The notes beneath the pieces are model-generated. The model made no database searches and had not been told where the DNA came from. It saw nothing but the letters and a program-made list of their open reading frames with translations. DNA of 64,000 nucleotides from assembly GCA_016868775.1 (NCBI GenBank), contig VGFT01000001.1, positions 124,001 to 188,000 of the forward strand, in the 5' to 3' direction. The position numbers and the translations under genes are program-made. The DNA comes from Bacteroidota bacterium. GTDB lineage: Bacteria; Bacteroidota; Bacteroidia; Chitinophagales; Chitinophagaceae. Positions 7,757 through 16,260 of this stretch are shown piece by piece (the stretch's first letter is position 1; each line of letters opens with the position of its first letter).

Positions 7757-8152
7757 ATGCTCCTTTTCTTGACCAAACATCGACCGGGGTACGGACCCGC
7801 AATCGGCTGGTTTCTCCTATGCACCGTCTTGCTTTGCCTGCCTGGGTCCCGTTTTCCTACATACAACTGGCTGTCACAGATACAATTTGACAAGTGGGTG
7901 CACATCGGCCTGTTCAGTATTCTGGTGGTCCTGCTCTGTTGGGGCTATTGGAGCCGCGCCAAAGAAAACATCCCATTTGCCATCCCTTTTGCCTGGTTTG
8001 CGGGACTGGCCACTGCCTACGGCATCGGCATGGAATATATACAGGATGGCTTGATTCCCAACCGCTCTTTTGATGTAGGCGATATCTGGGCTGACATAGC
8101 CGGCTCCGTTGTAGGGTTGTGGTTTTCCCATTGGCGTTTTGCGAAAAAATAA
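7757..8152 (+). CDS. VanZ-like family membrane protein
   Basis: Small integral-membrane protein of the VanZ-like family, 131 residues, with four hydrophobic segments at roughly 15-32, 48-67, 76-95 and 105-122. The family pattern is visible: D-K-x-x-H-I-G-L-F in the second segment (FDKWVHIGLF), then a G-x-x-x-E-x-x-Q turn (GIGMEYIQDG) and a final segment beginning with FDVGDIWADIAGS. VanZ itself gives low-level teicoplanin resistance. The role of most relatives is unknown, so no function is assigned. ATG 7757 is preferred to the upstream start at 7721 because it avoids overlap with gcvH. Confidence 0.85.
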   Translation: MLLFLTKHRPGYGPAIGWFLLCTVLLCLPGSRFPTYNWLSQIQFDKWVHIGLFSILVVLLCWGYWSRAKENIPFAIPFAWFAGLATAYGIGMEYIQDGLIPNRSFDVGDIWADIAGSVVGLWFSHWRFAKK

Positions 8153-8172
8153 ACCCCTGTAGAAACAGGGGT
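8153..8172 (-). terminator. Hairpin terminator downstream of prfA
   Basis: ACCCCTGT at 8153-8160 and ACAGGGGT at 8165-8172 form an 8-bp stem with an AGAA loop. Read on the minus strand the stem is followed by a T-rich run, so it should end leftward transcripts coming from prfA. It abuts the stop codon of the VanZ-like gene and has no T-run on the plus strand. Confidence 0.7.
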
Positions 8173-8335
8173 CGCAACCAAAACTAACTGCTTATGAGAA
8201 AAAGTTGTGTTCTTTTTTTCTATAACGTGAATTTACATTGAAAAGTTGCCATCACGTTGTTAAGGAATCCATAATTGCCCGAAAACGTAAATAAACACTT
8301 GTGGACAGGGGAAAATACTGACCGGCTAGGGGGAT
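8173..8335 (-). other. Long 3' region of prfA or possible small RNA
   Basis: This 163-base stretch separates the prfA stop from its terminator. It has a 7-bp inverted repeat (AACGTGA 8224-8230 with TCACGTT 8252-8258) and T- and A-rich tracts. On the plus strand a 15-codon frame (8194-8241, starting MRKSCVLFF) is present but looks accidental. It could be a structured 3' UTR or a small RNA ending at the hairpin; no strong minus-strand promoter is visible. Confidence 0.3.
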
Positions 8336-9400
8336 TTATGCATTCTTGGTCAGCTTCTCGGCATTCTCCGCAAACTGCAATGCCTCAATGAGTTCCTGAA
8401 CCTCTCCGTTGAGAACGGCATCGAGGTTGTAAAGGGTCATTCCGATCCGGTGGTCGGTAACCCGGCCCTGCGGGAAATTATAGGTACGGATCTTAGCACT
8501 TCGATCGCCCGAGCTAACCAGACTTTTACGGTGACGAGCAATCTCCTCTTCCTGTTTACGGACCTGCTCTTCGTATAATTTGGTCCGCAGCATCTGCATT
8601 GCTTTCTCGCGGTTGCCCAACTGGGTGCGTTCGGTCTGACAAATCACTACCGTCCCGGTCGGAATGTGGGTGAGCATCACCTTGGTTTCTACCTTGTTCA
8701 CGTTCTGTCCCCCCGCCCCACCACTTCGGGCGGTTTCCATTTTCACATCCGCAGGATTCACTGCCACATCCACTTCTTCTGCCTCGGGCATCACGGCCAC
8801 CGTGGCGGCCGAGGTATGCACGCGTCCGCTGGCCTCCGTAGCCGGCACCCGCTGCACCCGATGAACGCCACTTTCAAATTTCAAGGTACCATACACCTCG
8901 TCGCCCACGACTTCCAATTGAACTTCTTTATAGCCCCCCACGGTTCCTTCGTTCTCGCTGAGCACAGCGGTTTTCCAGCCCTTTCCCTCGCAATACCGCA
9001 TATACATCCGAAGCAGATCGCCGGCAAAAAGACTGGCCTCATCGCCACCGGTTCCGGCCCGGATCTCCAAAATGGCATTCTTATCGTCCTGCGGATCTTT
9101 GGGAATCAAAAGTTGTCGGATCTGTGCCTCTTGCGTCTCGCGGGAAGTTTCCAATCCGGGCAACTCCATCTTGGCCAGCTCCCGTAACTCTTCATCTTCC
9201 CCATTCAACGCCTCTTTATACAATACAATGTCCTCCAGCGTTTTTTTATACGTTCGGTAGGCCACCACGATCTTCTCCAGGCTTCGGTATTCCTTGCTGG
9301 TTGCGGTGAACTTGGAATTATTGCCCACGATCTCCGGGTTGGTCAGGGCAACACCGAGTTGATCGAATCGGGCTTGTATGGCTTCTAAACGGTCGAGCAT
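8336..9400 (-). CDS. prfA: Peptide chain release factor 1
   Basis: RF1 recognises UAA and UAG stop codons and triggers peptidyl-tRNA hydrolysis. The stop-codon-reading tripeptide is PAT, in [14 protein letters not shown], which marks RF1 rather than RF2. The catalytic GGQ motif is in [16 protein letters not shown]. The length, 354 residues from ATG 9400, is typical ([14 protein letters not shown]). A longer open frame up to 9613 has no family similarity in the extra part and overlaps the divergent gene, so it is rejected. RF1 reads UAA, so the in-frame TAA codons in comEC and comF of this window should be read as stops. Confidence 0.97.
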   Translation of the reverse strand: MLDRLEAIQARFDQLGVALTNPEIVGNNSKFTATSKEYRSLEKIVVAYRTYKKTLEDIVLYKEALNGEDEELRELAKMELPGLETSRETQEAQIRQLLIPKDPQDDKNAILEIRAGTGGDEASLFAGDLLRMYMRYCEGKGWKTAVLSENEGTVGGYKEVQLEVVGDEVYGTLKFESGVHRVQRVPATEASGRVHTSAATVAVMPEAEEVDVAVNPADVKMETARSGGAGGQNVNKVETKVMLTHIPTGTVVICQTERTQLGNREKAMQMLRTKLYEEQVRKQEEEIARHRKSLVSSGDRSAKIRTYNFPQGRVTDHRIGMTLYNLDAVLNGEVQELIEALQFAENAEKLTKNA

Positions 9401-9443
9401 AACGTGGCGGGCAAAACTATGAAGATTACCTTTGCCGTCTACG

Positions 9444-10619
9444 ATGACACTGCGCAAATTCCAAGCTACCGAGATATTTGATGGACGAACCCTTCTTCCC
9501 AACCATGTTCTTATCAGCGATTCAGAAGGAACGGTCATTGATCTAATCCCCGCTGAACAAGCGGGAGAATCGGTGGAAGTAATGAAGGGTACCCTGATGC
9601 CCGGATTCATCAACGCCCATTGTCACCTCGAACTGAGTCACCTGAAAGATGTAATTCCACCGCATACCGGACTCATCGAATTCCTTTGCTCCGTAGTCAC
9701 CAAAAGAGGATTCAACCCTGCCGTCATCCAGGAAAAGATCCGGCTGGCCGAACAGGAGATGTATCAAAACGGAATCGTGGGCGTGGGCGATATCGGTAAT
9801 ACGGCCGACACCGCCGCCGTAAAAAAACAAAGCCGCATCTACTGGCAAAATTTCACTGAAGTACTCAGCTTCACCGATGAAAAGGCCGAAGCATCCTGCT
9901 TGCACTTCGAGGGCGTGGTGCACGAATTAAAAAAAGCCCTGGCGAATAGTCCCCTCCCCCACCGAACCAACCTGGTACCGCACGCTCCCTACTCCATCTC
10001 TCCGAAAAGTTTTGAATGGATCAACCAAGCCACCGCCGGGGAAGTGATCTCCATGCACAACCAGGAACATCCTGCAGAAGACCATCTTTATCAAACCGGC
10101 AAAAGTGAGTACCTGCGACTGTTTAAGATCTTCGGGATCGAACAATCTCCTTTTCCCGTCACCGGAAAATCGGCCCTTCGCTCCGTCTTGCCCTATTTCA
10201 ACCGGAATCAAACCATCTTACTCGTGCACAACACCAGCACATCGGAAGAAGATATTGCCTGGGCCGAGCAATATGCGAAAGAAAACGGACTAACACTTTA
10301 CTGGTGTCTTTGCATTAATGCCAACCGCTATATCGAAAACAAAACACCGCCGATCGAAGCCCTGATGAAACACGGATGTCGGATCGTATTGGGAACCGAC
10401 AGCTACAGCAGCAATTGGCAACTTAGCATCGCCAAGGAATTGCAGACCATCCACAATCATTTCCCATTAATCCCCAAAGAAACCTTGCTGCAATGGGCGA
10501 CCTCGTCTAGCGCCAACGCCCTTCGATGGGAGGAAACACTCGGATCCTTTCAAAAAGGAAAAAAACCCGGAATCGTTTTGCTTTCTGAAAATTGGGAAAC
10601 CAGCACTCGCTTACTCTAA
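9444..10619 (+). CDS. Amidohydrolase family protein (cytosine/adenosine deaminase-like group)
   Basis: Metal-dependent hydrolase or deaminase of the amidohydrolase superfamily. Metal ligands are visible as H59-C-H61 in [14 protein letters not shown], with later candidates His in VPHAPYSIS, His in ISMHNQEHP and Asp in [10 protein letters not shown]. The protein has 391 residues and a beta-barrel fold is expected. The HCHLELSHL motif and the GTDS signature place it near the deaminases that act on ring amines (adenosine, aminofutalosine, methylthioadenosine types), but the substrate cannot be decided. The ATG at 9444 is chosen over a TTG at 9432. It is divergent from prfA and its last 9 bases overlap the end of recO on the other strand. 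Confidence 0.82.
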   Translation: MTLRKFQATEIFDGRTLLPNHVLISDSEGTVIDLIPAEQAGESVEVMKGTLMPGFINAHCHLELSHLKDVIPPHTGLIEFLCSVVTKRGFNPAVIQEKIRLAEQEMYQNGIVGVGDIGNTADTAAVKKQSRIYWQNFTEVLSFTDEKAEASCLHFEGVVHELKKALANSPLPHRTNLVPHAPYSISPKSFEWINQATAGEVISMHNQEHPAEDHLYQTGKSEYLRLFKIFGIEQSPFPVTGKSALRSVLPYFNRNQTILLVHNTSTSEEDIAWAEQYAKENGLTLYWCLCINANRYIENKTPPIEALMKHGCRIVLGTDSYSSNWQLSIAKELQTIHNHFPLIPKETLLQWATSSSANALRWEETLGSFQKGKKPGIVLLSENWETSTRLL

Positions 10620-11357
10620 TAAGGAATGAAGCACAGGCAAACTGCGCAGGCTGCCAAAGTCGGGCTGGTGCAATTGATAATATAATTCCAACGATTGCAG
10701 GAGCCGGCGACGCGTTTCTCGTCCCAAACGGATCTCCACCAGCTCTGCCGGCCGACGTGCCCGCAACAACAACAAAATCCATCCGGCATCCTCCGGCGAT
10801 AAATATTCATTGTGGGAAGGTTGGGATATAATAAACCGTCCTTCCCGGAGGTCCAGCCAAGAACCCTCTTCCACGGCTTCCTCCATCAACCGAAATCCGA
10901 AGAAGTAGGATAGATGAATGGCAAAGAATAAGGGCATGTTGGCGGCTACCGCGACTGTGCATTGATCCAACTCCAACAAACAATCCTCCACAAATTGAAA
11001 CAGATCAGAATTGGGTTCGGGCTGCTTCAAGCATCGATGCAACAACTCGATCAAAAACAACGCCACACTGTTTTTGGGAACGGAGGTGAACAACTCCTTG
11101 TACCAAATGCACCACTGAAATTCTTTGATGCGGTTCAACGACTTGGACGGATGATGATACACGATCAGATCGAGCAAGGCCCCGGGCTGAAAGAGATTGG
11201 CCTGGCCGCTTCCTTTCTTGGTCGATTTTCGGACGCCGCTCACGATGTACGACTGCAATCCGAACAGTTCAGTAAAAACAGTTACCACCAAGCTGCTGTC
11301 GCCGTACTTCACTGCCCGAAGCACCAATCCTTTTGTTTTATGTAAGGGCGTGGACAT
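10611..11357 (-). CDS. recO: DNA repair protein RecO
   Basis: RecO acts with RecR to load RecA on SSB-coated single-stranded DNA in the RecFOR pathway. The N-terminal OB-fold is recognisable in KTKGLVLRAVKYGDSSLVVTVF followed by QSYIVSGVRKS. A helical domain follows with LFLIELLHRCL and GFRLMEEAVEEGSWLDLREG. The C4 zinc-finger seen in many RecO proteins is not evident: only isolated Cys residues occur, as is usual for Bacteroidota. Start ATG 11357 lies one base after the porZ stop (TAG-C-ATG), so the two genes are translationally coupled. The longer frame from 11408 would lie inside porZ and is not used. Confidence 0.93.
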   Translation of the reverse strand: MSTPLHKTKGLVLRAVKYGDSSLVVTVFTELFGLQSYIVSGVRKSTKKGSGQANLFQPGALLDLIVYHHPSKSLNRIKEFQWCIWYKELFTSVPKNSVALFLIELLHRCLKQPEPNSDLFQFVEDCLLELDQCTVAVAANMPLFFAIHLSYFFGFRLMEEAVEEGSWLDLREGRFIISQPSHNEYLSPEDAGWILLLLRARRPAELVEIRLGRETRRRLLQSLELYYQLHQPDFGSLRSLPVLHSLLE

Positions 11358-11358
11358 G

Positions 11359-13644
11359 CTATTCAATAAAAAAGATCCGGCCGTTGGCAATTGATTTTCC
11401 TCGCTCATCCACCACCAACACCAAATACGTGCCGCTGCTGACCTTTCGACCCGTATAATCGGTTCCGTTCCAGGTGGCTTGTCCGCCTAACGAGCGCGTC
11501 TGATACACCAATCGTCCGTCGAGCTCGGTGATCTTGACCCAAGAACGATCCCGCAATCCCCGTATACCAATCGTACCCGCGTATCCGGGTGGTACAGGGT
11601 TCGGATAAACCAGCAAGCCCGCGTCCGACTCGGTCGCGACTGTAGCGTCGGAGCGATAGGAACAAATCCCTTTATCGGTTGCAAAATAAACCTCGCCATA
11701 TTTTCCGTCGACCACCACTTGGAGGACTTCATTGCTAAGCAGGGGACTATTTTCCGCCGTAAACTGTTGAAGTACGTTTTCGCCACGGGCGTCAATTAAA
11801 AAAATACCGTTGGAGGTTGCGATCCATTTTCGGTTGGCGCCGTCGACGGCGATCTGGTTGATGGTTTGTCCGTTAAAAAGATACCCGGCAAAGGGTCCGT
11901 TTTTAACAACGGGACGAAAGGCCTCACAAGCAGTAGCTGTAAATGGATTCTCTAGGCAATCGAGCAGGGCAATGCCGTTGTCGGTTCCGATCCAAACCAC
12001 GCCTTCCCGATCGATTGTCAAACACTTTACCTCATCGCTGGGGAGATTTCCGTTGGCCGATCCGCTTCGGAATCTTCGCCACCGATCATCGGAGGCAGAT
12101 GAAACAGTTGTACCGGCATCGTAAAGAATCAATCCGCCTCCTTTGGGGGAAACGATCCATTTGTGTTGGAAGGGATCGATCGCGACCTGAGCCATTGCAT
12201 TTTCCGGAAGGAGAAAAGGCGTGGCAAATCGAAACCATTGACTGTCGCGCGTGCGAACGGCCAGGGGACGATCCGCGCCGTAATTGGAGATCCAAAGATT
12301 TTGTTGGGCATCGAAGGCAAGTCCCGCTACCCGATAACTATTCGGGTCGCCCACCGCCGGAAGTACGGATCCTTGCTTAAAGATCCGGATGGTATTGTTT
12401 GGTAATAGTTGGATCAATCCGCCGCCGTAGGATCCTGCCCAGAGCGAGCCGTTGCGTTTGTCTCTGGCCACCGCGATCAGATCCAAGACAGAATCCAGCA
12501 CGGGAAATTCATATCGATTGTAATTGGTCCACTTTCCTTCGCGGAGCGCAAAGAGTCCGTCGCCGTTGTACAAATAATTCCAGGCAGCATTCACGGATCC
12601 GGCGGTGGCGAAAAAATTTCCATCGGAGGTGAGGAGTTGTCCGGCTGCGAGTCCTTGTGGACTATTAACAGAAAAGGTTTGATATGCACCGTTGACGAGA
12701 AAGCGGGTAACCCCTTCGAATCGATCGGCCAGCCAGGGTTCGCCATTGATCAATATGGATTGAACCGGATAGGAGATCGGTGCCAGTTGAGTGAGCAAGC
12801 GATAGGTAGTACCGTCAGCATTGAGGATCAGCACGCGACTGACTCCGTTGGTTTTTCGCTGACAAAGCAGCAATTTCTCTTCCGAAACACGGGCATTGAT
12901 CAGTGGCCATTCGGAAGAGTGAAGGATACTCCACTGATTGTTGCTACGTCGATACAGCGTGTCGCGCACGGCGGCGATCAAATCCGATCCAAGCAATTGT
13001 GTGAAGGAACAAGAGCCGGCGGGCAAACCGCCTGATCCACTCATCAATTGCCAGTTGTTTGGATTGGCGGGGTTGGAGCCAACCCGCGGAATGGATTTCA
13101 ATCCTTCTTCGGTAGCCGCATAAAAAAAGGTGGCATCGAAGGCAAATTGTTTGACGGGGATGGAGCGACCGCCAGCACCCAATCGCCACGTTTCTGGAAT
13201 CAGCTTTCGGATGGGATCGACTTGAACGATGCCAAGTCCGGTTGATAAATAATACCGACCATTCAGATAACTGATCGAATGAATGGTTTTATCGCCGCCG
13301 CCCGTGGCTTGTTTGAGATCGGGGATGTTGAAGCGGTCATCGGCCGTGAGCAGATCGAGGTTGCTGTTTTGATAGGCGATGAGAAGTGCTTGGGTAGTCG
13401 GTTCAAAATGGATCGCCTGTATGCCGGTCTCGGCAAGTCCGTCTACCTTGCTGAACCGTTCTATGTTGCCGCTGCTTTTCTCGATCGAAAAAAAACTGTA
13501 GGGGGTGGCTACAAATACACGATCGGATGCCTGGGCCAGGTCGATGGCACTTTGATAAGGCAAGTGCGCCCGCCAGCTACCGATGAGTTGGGCGTCGCAT
13601 AGGGTCGCCAGAAATAAAAGAAGTGCCGTTACAACCGATCGCAT
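11359..13644 (-). CDS. porZ: PorZ-like type IX secretion system beta-propeller protein
   Basis: Exported beta-propeller protein of 761 residues, matching PorZ, the surface component of the type IX secretion attachment complex that helps couple A-LPS to cargo. It has a signal peptide (residues 1-19, ending LCDAQ), then IGSWRAHLPYQSAIDLA, the characteristic start of PorZ. Repeated propeller blades follow with motifs such as NLWISNYGAD, GVVWIGTDNGIALLD and GEVYFATDKGICSY. The last 80 residues form a type-A C-terminal sorting domain: YPNPVPPGY, WVKITELDGRLVY and GTYLVLVVDERGKS. Adjacency to recO is typical of PorZ genes. An exact -7 box lies just before the start, so the mRNA may be nearly leaderless. 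Confidence 0.88.
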   Translation of the reverse strand: MRSVVTALLLFLATLCDAQLIGSWRAHLPYQSAIDLAQASDRVFVATPYSFFSIEKSSGNIERFSKVDGLAETGIQAIHFEPTTQALLIAYQNSNLDLLTADDRFNIPDLKQATGGGDKTIHSISYLNGRYYLSTGLGIVQVDPIRKLIPETWRLGAGGRSIPVKQFAFDATFFYAATEEGLKSIPRVGSNPANPNNWQLMSGSGGLPAGSCSFTQLLGSDLIAAVRDTLYRRSNNQWSILHSSEWPLINARVSEEKLLLCQRKTNGVSRVLILNADGTTYRLLTQLAPISYPVQSILINGEPWLADRFEGVTRFLVNGAYQTFSVNSPQGLAAGQLLTSDGNFFATAGSVNAAWNYLYNGDGLFALREGKWTNYNRYEFPVLDSVLDLIAVARDKRNGSLWAGSYGGGLIQLLPNNTIRIFKQGSVLPAVGDPNSYRVAGLAFDAQQNLWISNYGADRPLAVRTRDSQWFRFATPFLLPENAMAQVAIDPFQHKWIVSPKGGGLILYDAGTTVSSASDDRWRRFRSGSANGNLPSDEVKCLTIDREGVVWIGTDNGIALLDCLENPFTATACEAFRPVVKNGPFAGYLFNGQTINQIAVDGANRKWIATSNGIFLIDARGENVLQQFTAENSPLLSNEVLQVVVDGKYGEVYFATDKGICSYRSDATVATESDAGLLVYPNPVPPGYAGTIGIRGLRDRSWVKITELDGRLVYQTRSLGGQATWNGTDYTGRKVSSGTYLVLVVDERGKSIANGRIFFIE

Positions 13645-13648
13645 GAAT

Positions 13649-13656
13649 CAAAAGTA
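13649..13656 (-). promoter_or_regulatory. -7 promoter element of porZ-recO
   Basis: TACTTTTG on the minus strand matches TAnnTTTG exactly and ends 4 bases before the porZ start codon, predicting a leaderless or near-leaderless porZ-recO transcript. Confidence 0.5.
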
Positions 13657-13716
13657 ATCGGATTTCTTGCGTTACGCCGTATGCTTTTCGTTTCTTTGTG
13701 CCTCAATTGTAAACGT

Positions 13717-16113
13717 ATGTGGCATTCGCTTGGACAATTCATTCTGCGTCACCGCATCTTGTTGTTGGTTGCCCTGGCCGGACTCACCGGCTGGATGGGT
13801 TACGAAGCCAGTCAAGTGCAGCTGAGTTATGAATTCACCCGGGCAATTCCAACGGATAACCCCAAATACAAAAGCTATCAGGCATTCAAGTCCAAATTCG
13901 GGGAGGACGGAAACGTTTTGGTCGTGGGCATACAGTCGGATCGTTTCTTTCAGGATTCCGTATTCAATGCGTATGCAGCCCTGTGTCGAAACCTGAAAAC
14001 GATCCGCGGCGTGGAAGATGTGCTGTCGGTACCCGGTGCAATTGGTTTATACCGGGATTCAGCGGCTGAAAAATTGAATGCGGTTCCCCTTTTCCCCGAG
14101 CGCGTATCCAGTCAAGCTGAATTAGACAGTTTAAAACAACTGTTTGCGAATCTTCCTTTCTATGAGGGATTGTTATACAACCCGAAAACAAAATCCTATC
14201 TAGCCGGACTTCGCATCAACAAAGACCTGCTCGCAACCAAGGAGCGGGAGCAGGTTATTCAGCAGATCGTGGACCGGGTGGAGGCCTTTGGAAAGGAACA
14301 AAAAATTGAGATGCACATCAGCGGACTACCCCTGATCCGCACGCAGGTTGCCTTGATGATCCAGCAGGAAATGAAATTATTTTTGATTGCCTCGGTCGTT
14401 TTATCGGCCTTGATTCTGTTGTTATTTTTCCGTTCGGTAAGCGCCATGGTACTGTCATTGATGGTCGTAGGCATTGGAGTGGTGTGGAGTGTTGGCTTGC
14501 TGCACCTATTGGGATATAAGATCAGTTTATTGACCGCGTTGATTCCGCCTTTGGTGGTGGTGATCGGGATTCCCAACTGCATTTATTTTCTCAATAAGTA
14601 CCATGTGGCGTTCAATGAAACCGGCCATCGCGAAAAAGCATTGGTCACGATGGTAGAGAAAATGGGCATCGTCACCTTGTTCTGCAACATCACCGCTGCG
14701 ATCGGATTTGCCGTCTTTGCCCTTACGGAAAGTGCGTTGCTAAAAGAATTTGGCTTGGTAGCCGGAACAAACATCTTTTTATTGTTCTTCATCTCCTTGA
14801 TCTTGATCCCGGCCGTGCTTAGTTTTTTGCCGGCCCCAAAAACGAGACACACGCGTTATCTTGTAAACCCGCGAATGAATCGATGGCTGGATCGGCTCGA
14901 GCGTTGGTCGCTCAACCACCGTCGCCTTGTATATGGAATTACGATCGGCATCGTGCTATTTTCGATCGGAGGGATGTTGCGGTTGCGCAGCGAAGGATTT
15001 ATTGTGGATGACTTACCGAAGACATCGAAGATTTATACCGACCTGAAATTCTTCGAGAAAAATTTCAAGGGCGTAATGCCTTTGGAGATCGTGGTGGACA
15101 CCCGAAAAAAGCAGGGCGTTACCCGAAATCTGCGCAACCTGGAAAACATCGACTCCCTATCGCAATACCTTCAATCCATTCCTGACATCGCACGGCCTTT
15201 GAGCATTGCGGAGGGATTGAAATTTGCCCGGCAGGCGTTCTTTGAGGGAGACCCCGGCAGTTATGCCCTTCCTTCTTCGTACGATTTGCCCGCCATGATG
15301 CAGTACTTGAATTTTCGGGGCGATTCGGCAACGGGGAAATCCTATTTGGCCAAACTGGTGGGCAGTTTCATGGATAGTACCCGTTCGCAGGCACGGATCA
15401 GCGTGAATATGGCCGATATTGGAAGTCGACGATTACCCGGACTACTCGATAGCGTTCAGAACCGGGCGGAGGAGTTGTTCAACCGGGACAGCCTGAATGC
15501 ATTGAGCGCCGACTCGTCCACCAAGGCAGCGCGAGCGGGAGACACGGCCTGGGGCAAGCGCACACATGCTATTGAACTCACGGGCACTAGCGTCACTTTT
15601 TTGGAGGGTAGTAGATTCATTATCAACGGATTAAAAGAAAGTATTTTCTGGGCTTTCCTGTTGATCGCGGCTTGTATGTTGTATCTGTTCCGCTCGGTTA
15701 GGATCCTATTGGCTTCCCTGATCCCGAACCTGATTCCCCTGGTGATCACTGCTGGAGTGATGGGCTGGGTGGGGGTTCCGTTGAAACCTTCCACTGTGTT
15801 GGTTTTCAGCGTGGCGTTGGGAATAGCGATTGACGTGACCATCCGGTTTTTGGTGAACTACAAGCAGGAATTACCCAATCAGGGGGGTGACCAACTGCGG
15901 ACGGTGGTGGAGACTATTCACCACACGGGGATCAGTATTTTGTACACTTCAATGGTGCTCATTGCCGGCTTTATTGTGTTCTGCCTCAGTGAGTTCGGTG
16001 GAACTTTAGCCCTGGGATGGCTGACCTCATTGACCTTGGTAACCGCCACCTTTACGAACCTGGTTTTGCTTCCGGCCATCCTGATTAGCCTGGGCCGAAA
16101 GCCCGTCAAATAA
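13717..16113 (+). CDS. MMPL/RND family exporter
   Basis: Predicted inner-membrane RND-superfamily transporter with a duplicated MMPL domain (798 residues from ATG 13717). Each half has one N-terminal helix, a large periplasmic loop and a block of five helices: residues 10-30 plus about 215-375, and 400-420 plus about 655-790. The conserved charged or polar residues in the middle helices appear as GIPNCIYFLNKYH and GIAIDVTIRFLVNY. Such proteins export lipids, hopanoids or drugs without the outer-membrane partners of classical RND pumps. The substrate here is unknown. A start at 13681 is possible, but a -7-like TTTCTTTG at 13700-13707 favours the later ATG. It is divergent from porZ. Confidence 0.88.
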   Translation: MWHSLGQFILRHRILLLVALAGLTGWMGYEASQVQLSYEFTRAIPTDNPKYKSYQAFKSKFGEDGNVLVVGIQSDRFFQDSVFNAYAALCRNLKTIRGVEDVLSVPGAIGLYRDSAAEKLNAVPLFPERVSSQAELDSLKQLFANLPFYEGLLYNPKTKSYLAGLRINKDLLATKEREQVIQQIVDRVEAFGKEQKIEMHISGLPLIRTQVALMIQQEMKLFLIASVVLSALILLLFFRSVSAMVLSLMVVGIGVVWSVGLLHLLGYKISLLTALIPPLVVVIGIPNCIYFLNKYHVAFNETGHREKALVTMVEKMGIVTLFCNITAAIGFAVFALTESALLKEFGLVAGTNIFLLFFISLILIPAVLSFLPAPKTRHTRYLVNPRMNRWLDRLERWSLNHRRLVYGITIGIVLFSIGGMLRLRSEGFIVDDLPKTSKIYTDLKFFEKNFKGVMPLEIVVDTRKKQGVTRNLRNLENIDSLSQYLQSIPDIARPLSIAEGLKFARQAFFEGDPGSYALPSSYDLPAMMQYLNFRGDSATGKSYLAKLVGSFMDSTRSQARISVNMADIGSRRLPGLLDSVQNRAEELFNRDSLNALSADSSTKAARAGDTAWGKRTHAIELTGTSVTFLEGSRFIINGLKESIFWAFLLIAACMLYLFRSVRILLASLIPNLIPLVITAGVMGWVGVPLKPSTVLVFSVALGIAIDVTIRFLVNYKQELPNQGGDQLRTVVETIHHTGISILYTSMVLIAGFIVFCLSEFGGTLALGWLTSLTLVTATFTNLVLLPAILISLGRKPVK

Positions 16114-16214
16114 GCAATTTTCGGGGGGTATTTTTTCCATTTTTGGAAAAGGGTCTTTTACCAATGAAAAAAACGGCCTTTTTTGGTCGATTTTCCCTCA
16201 TAACTGACTAATTT

Positions 16215-16240
16215 CAACCGCCCGTACAAACGGGCATTTT
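16215..16240 (+). promoter_or_regulatory. Hairpin with T-tract in the susC leader
   Basis: GCCCGT (16220-16225), loop ACAA, ACGGGC (16230-16235), then ATTTT. It looks like a weak intrinsic terminator 20 bases before the susC start codon. A second stem upstream pairs AAAACGGCC with GGTCGATTTT near 16168-16194. The two could form an attenuator or protect the mRNA. The interval 16114-16260 has no exact -7 box. Confidence 0.45.
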
Positions 16241-16260
16241 CGAAATCTTCAAAAACTAAC

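Noticed and set aside
8194-8241. A 15-codon leader peptide (starting MRKSCVLFF)
   Set aside because: No promoter or downstream plus-strand gene that it could control; it points into the 3' end of prfA.
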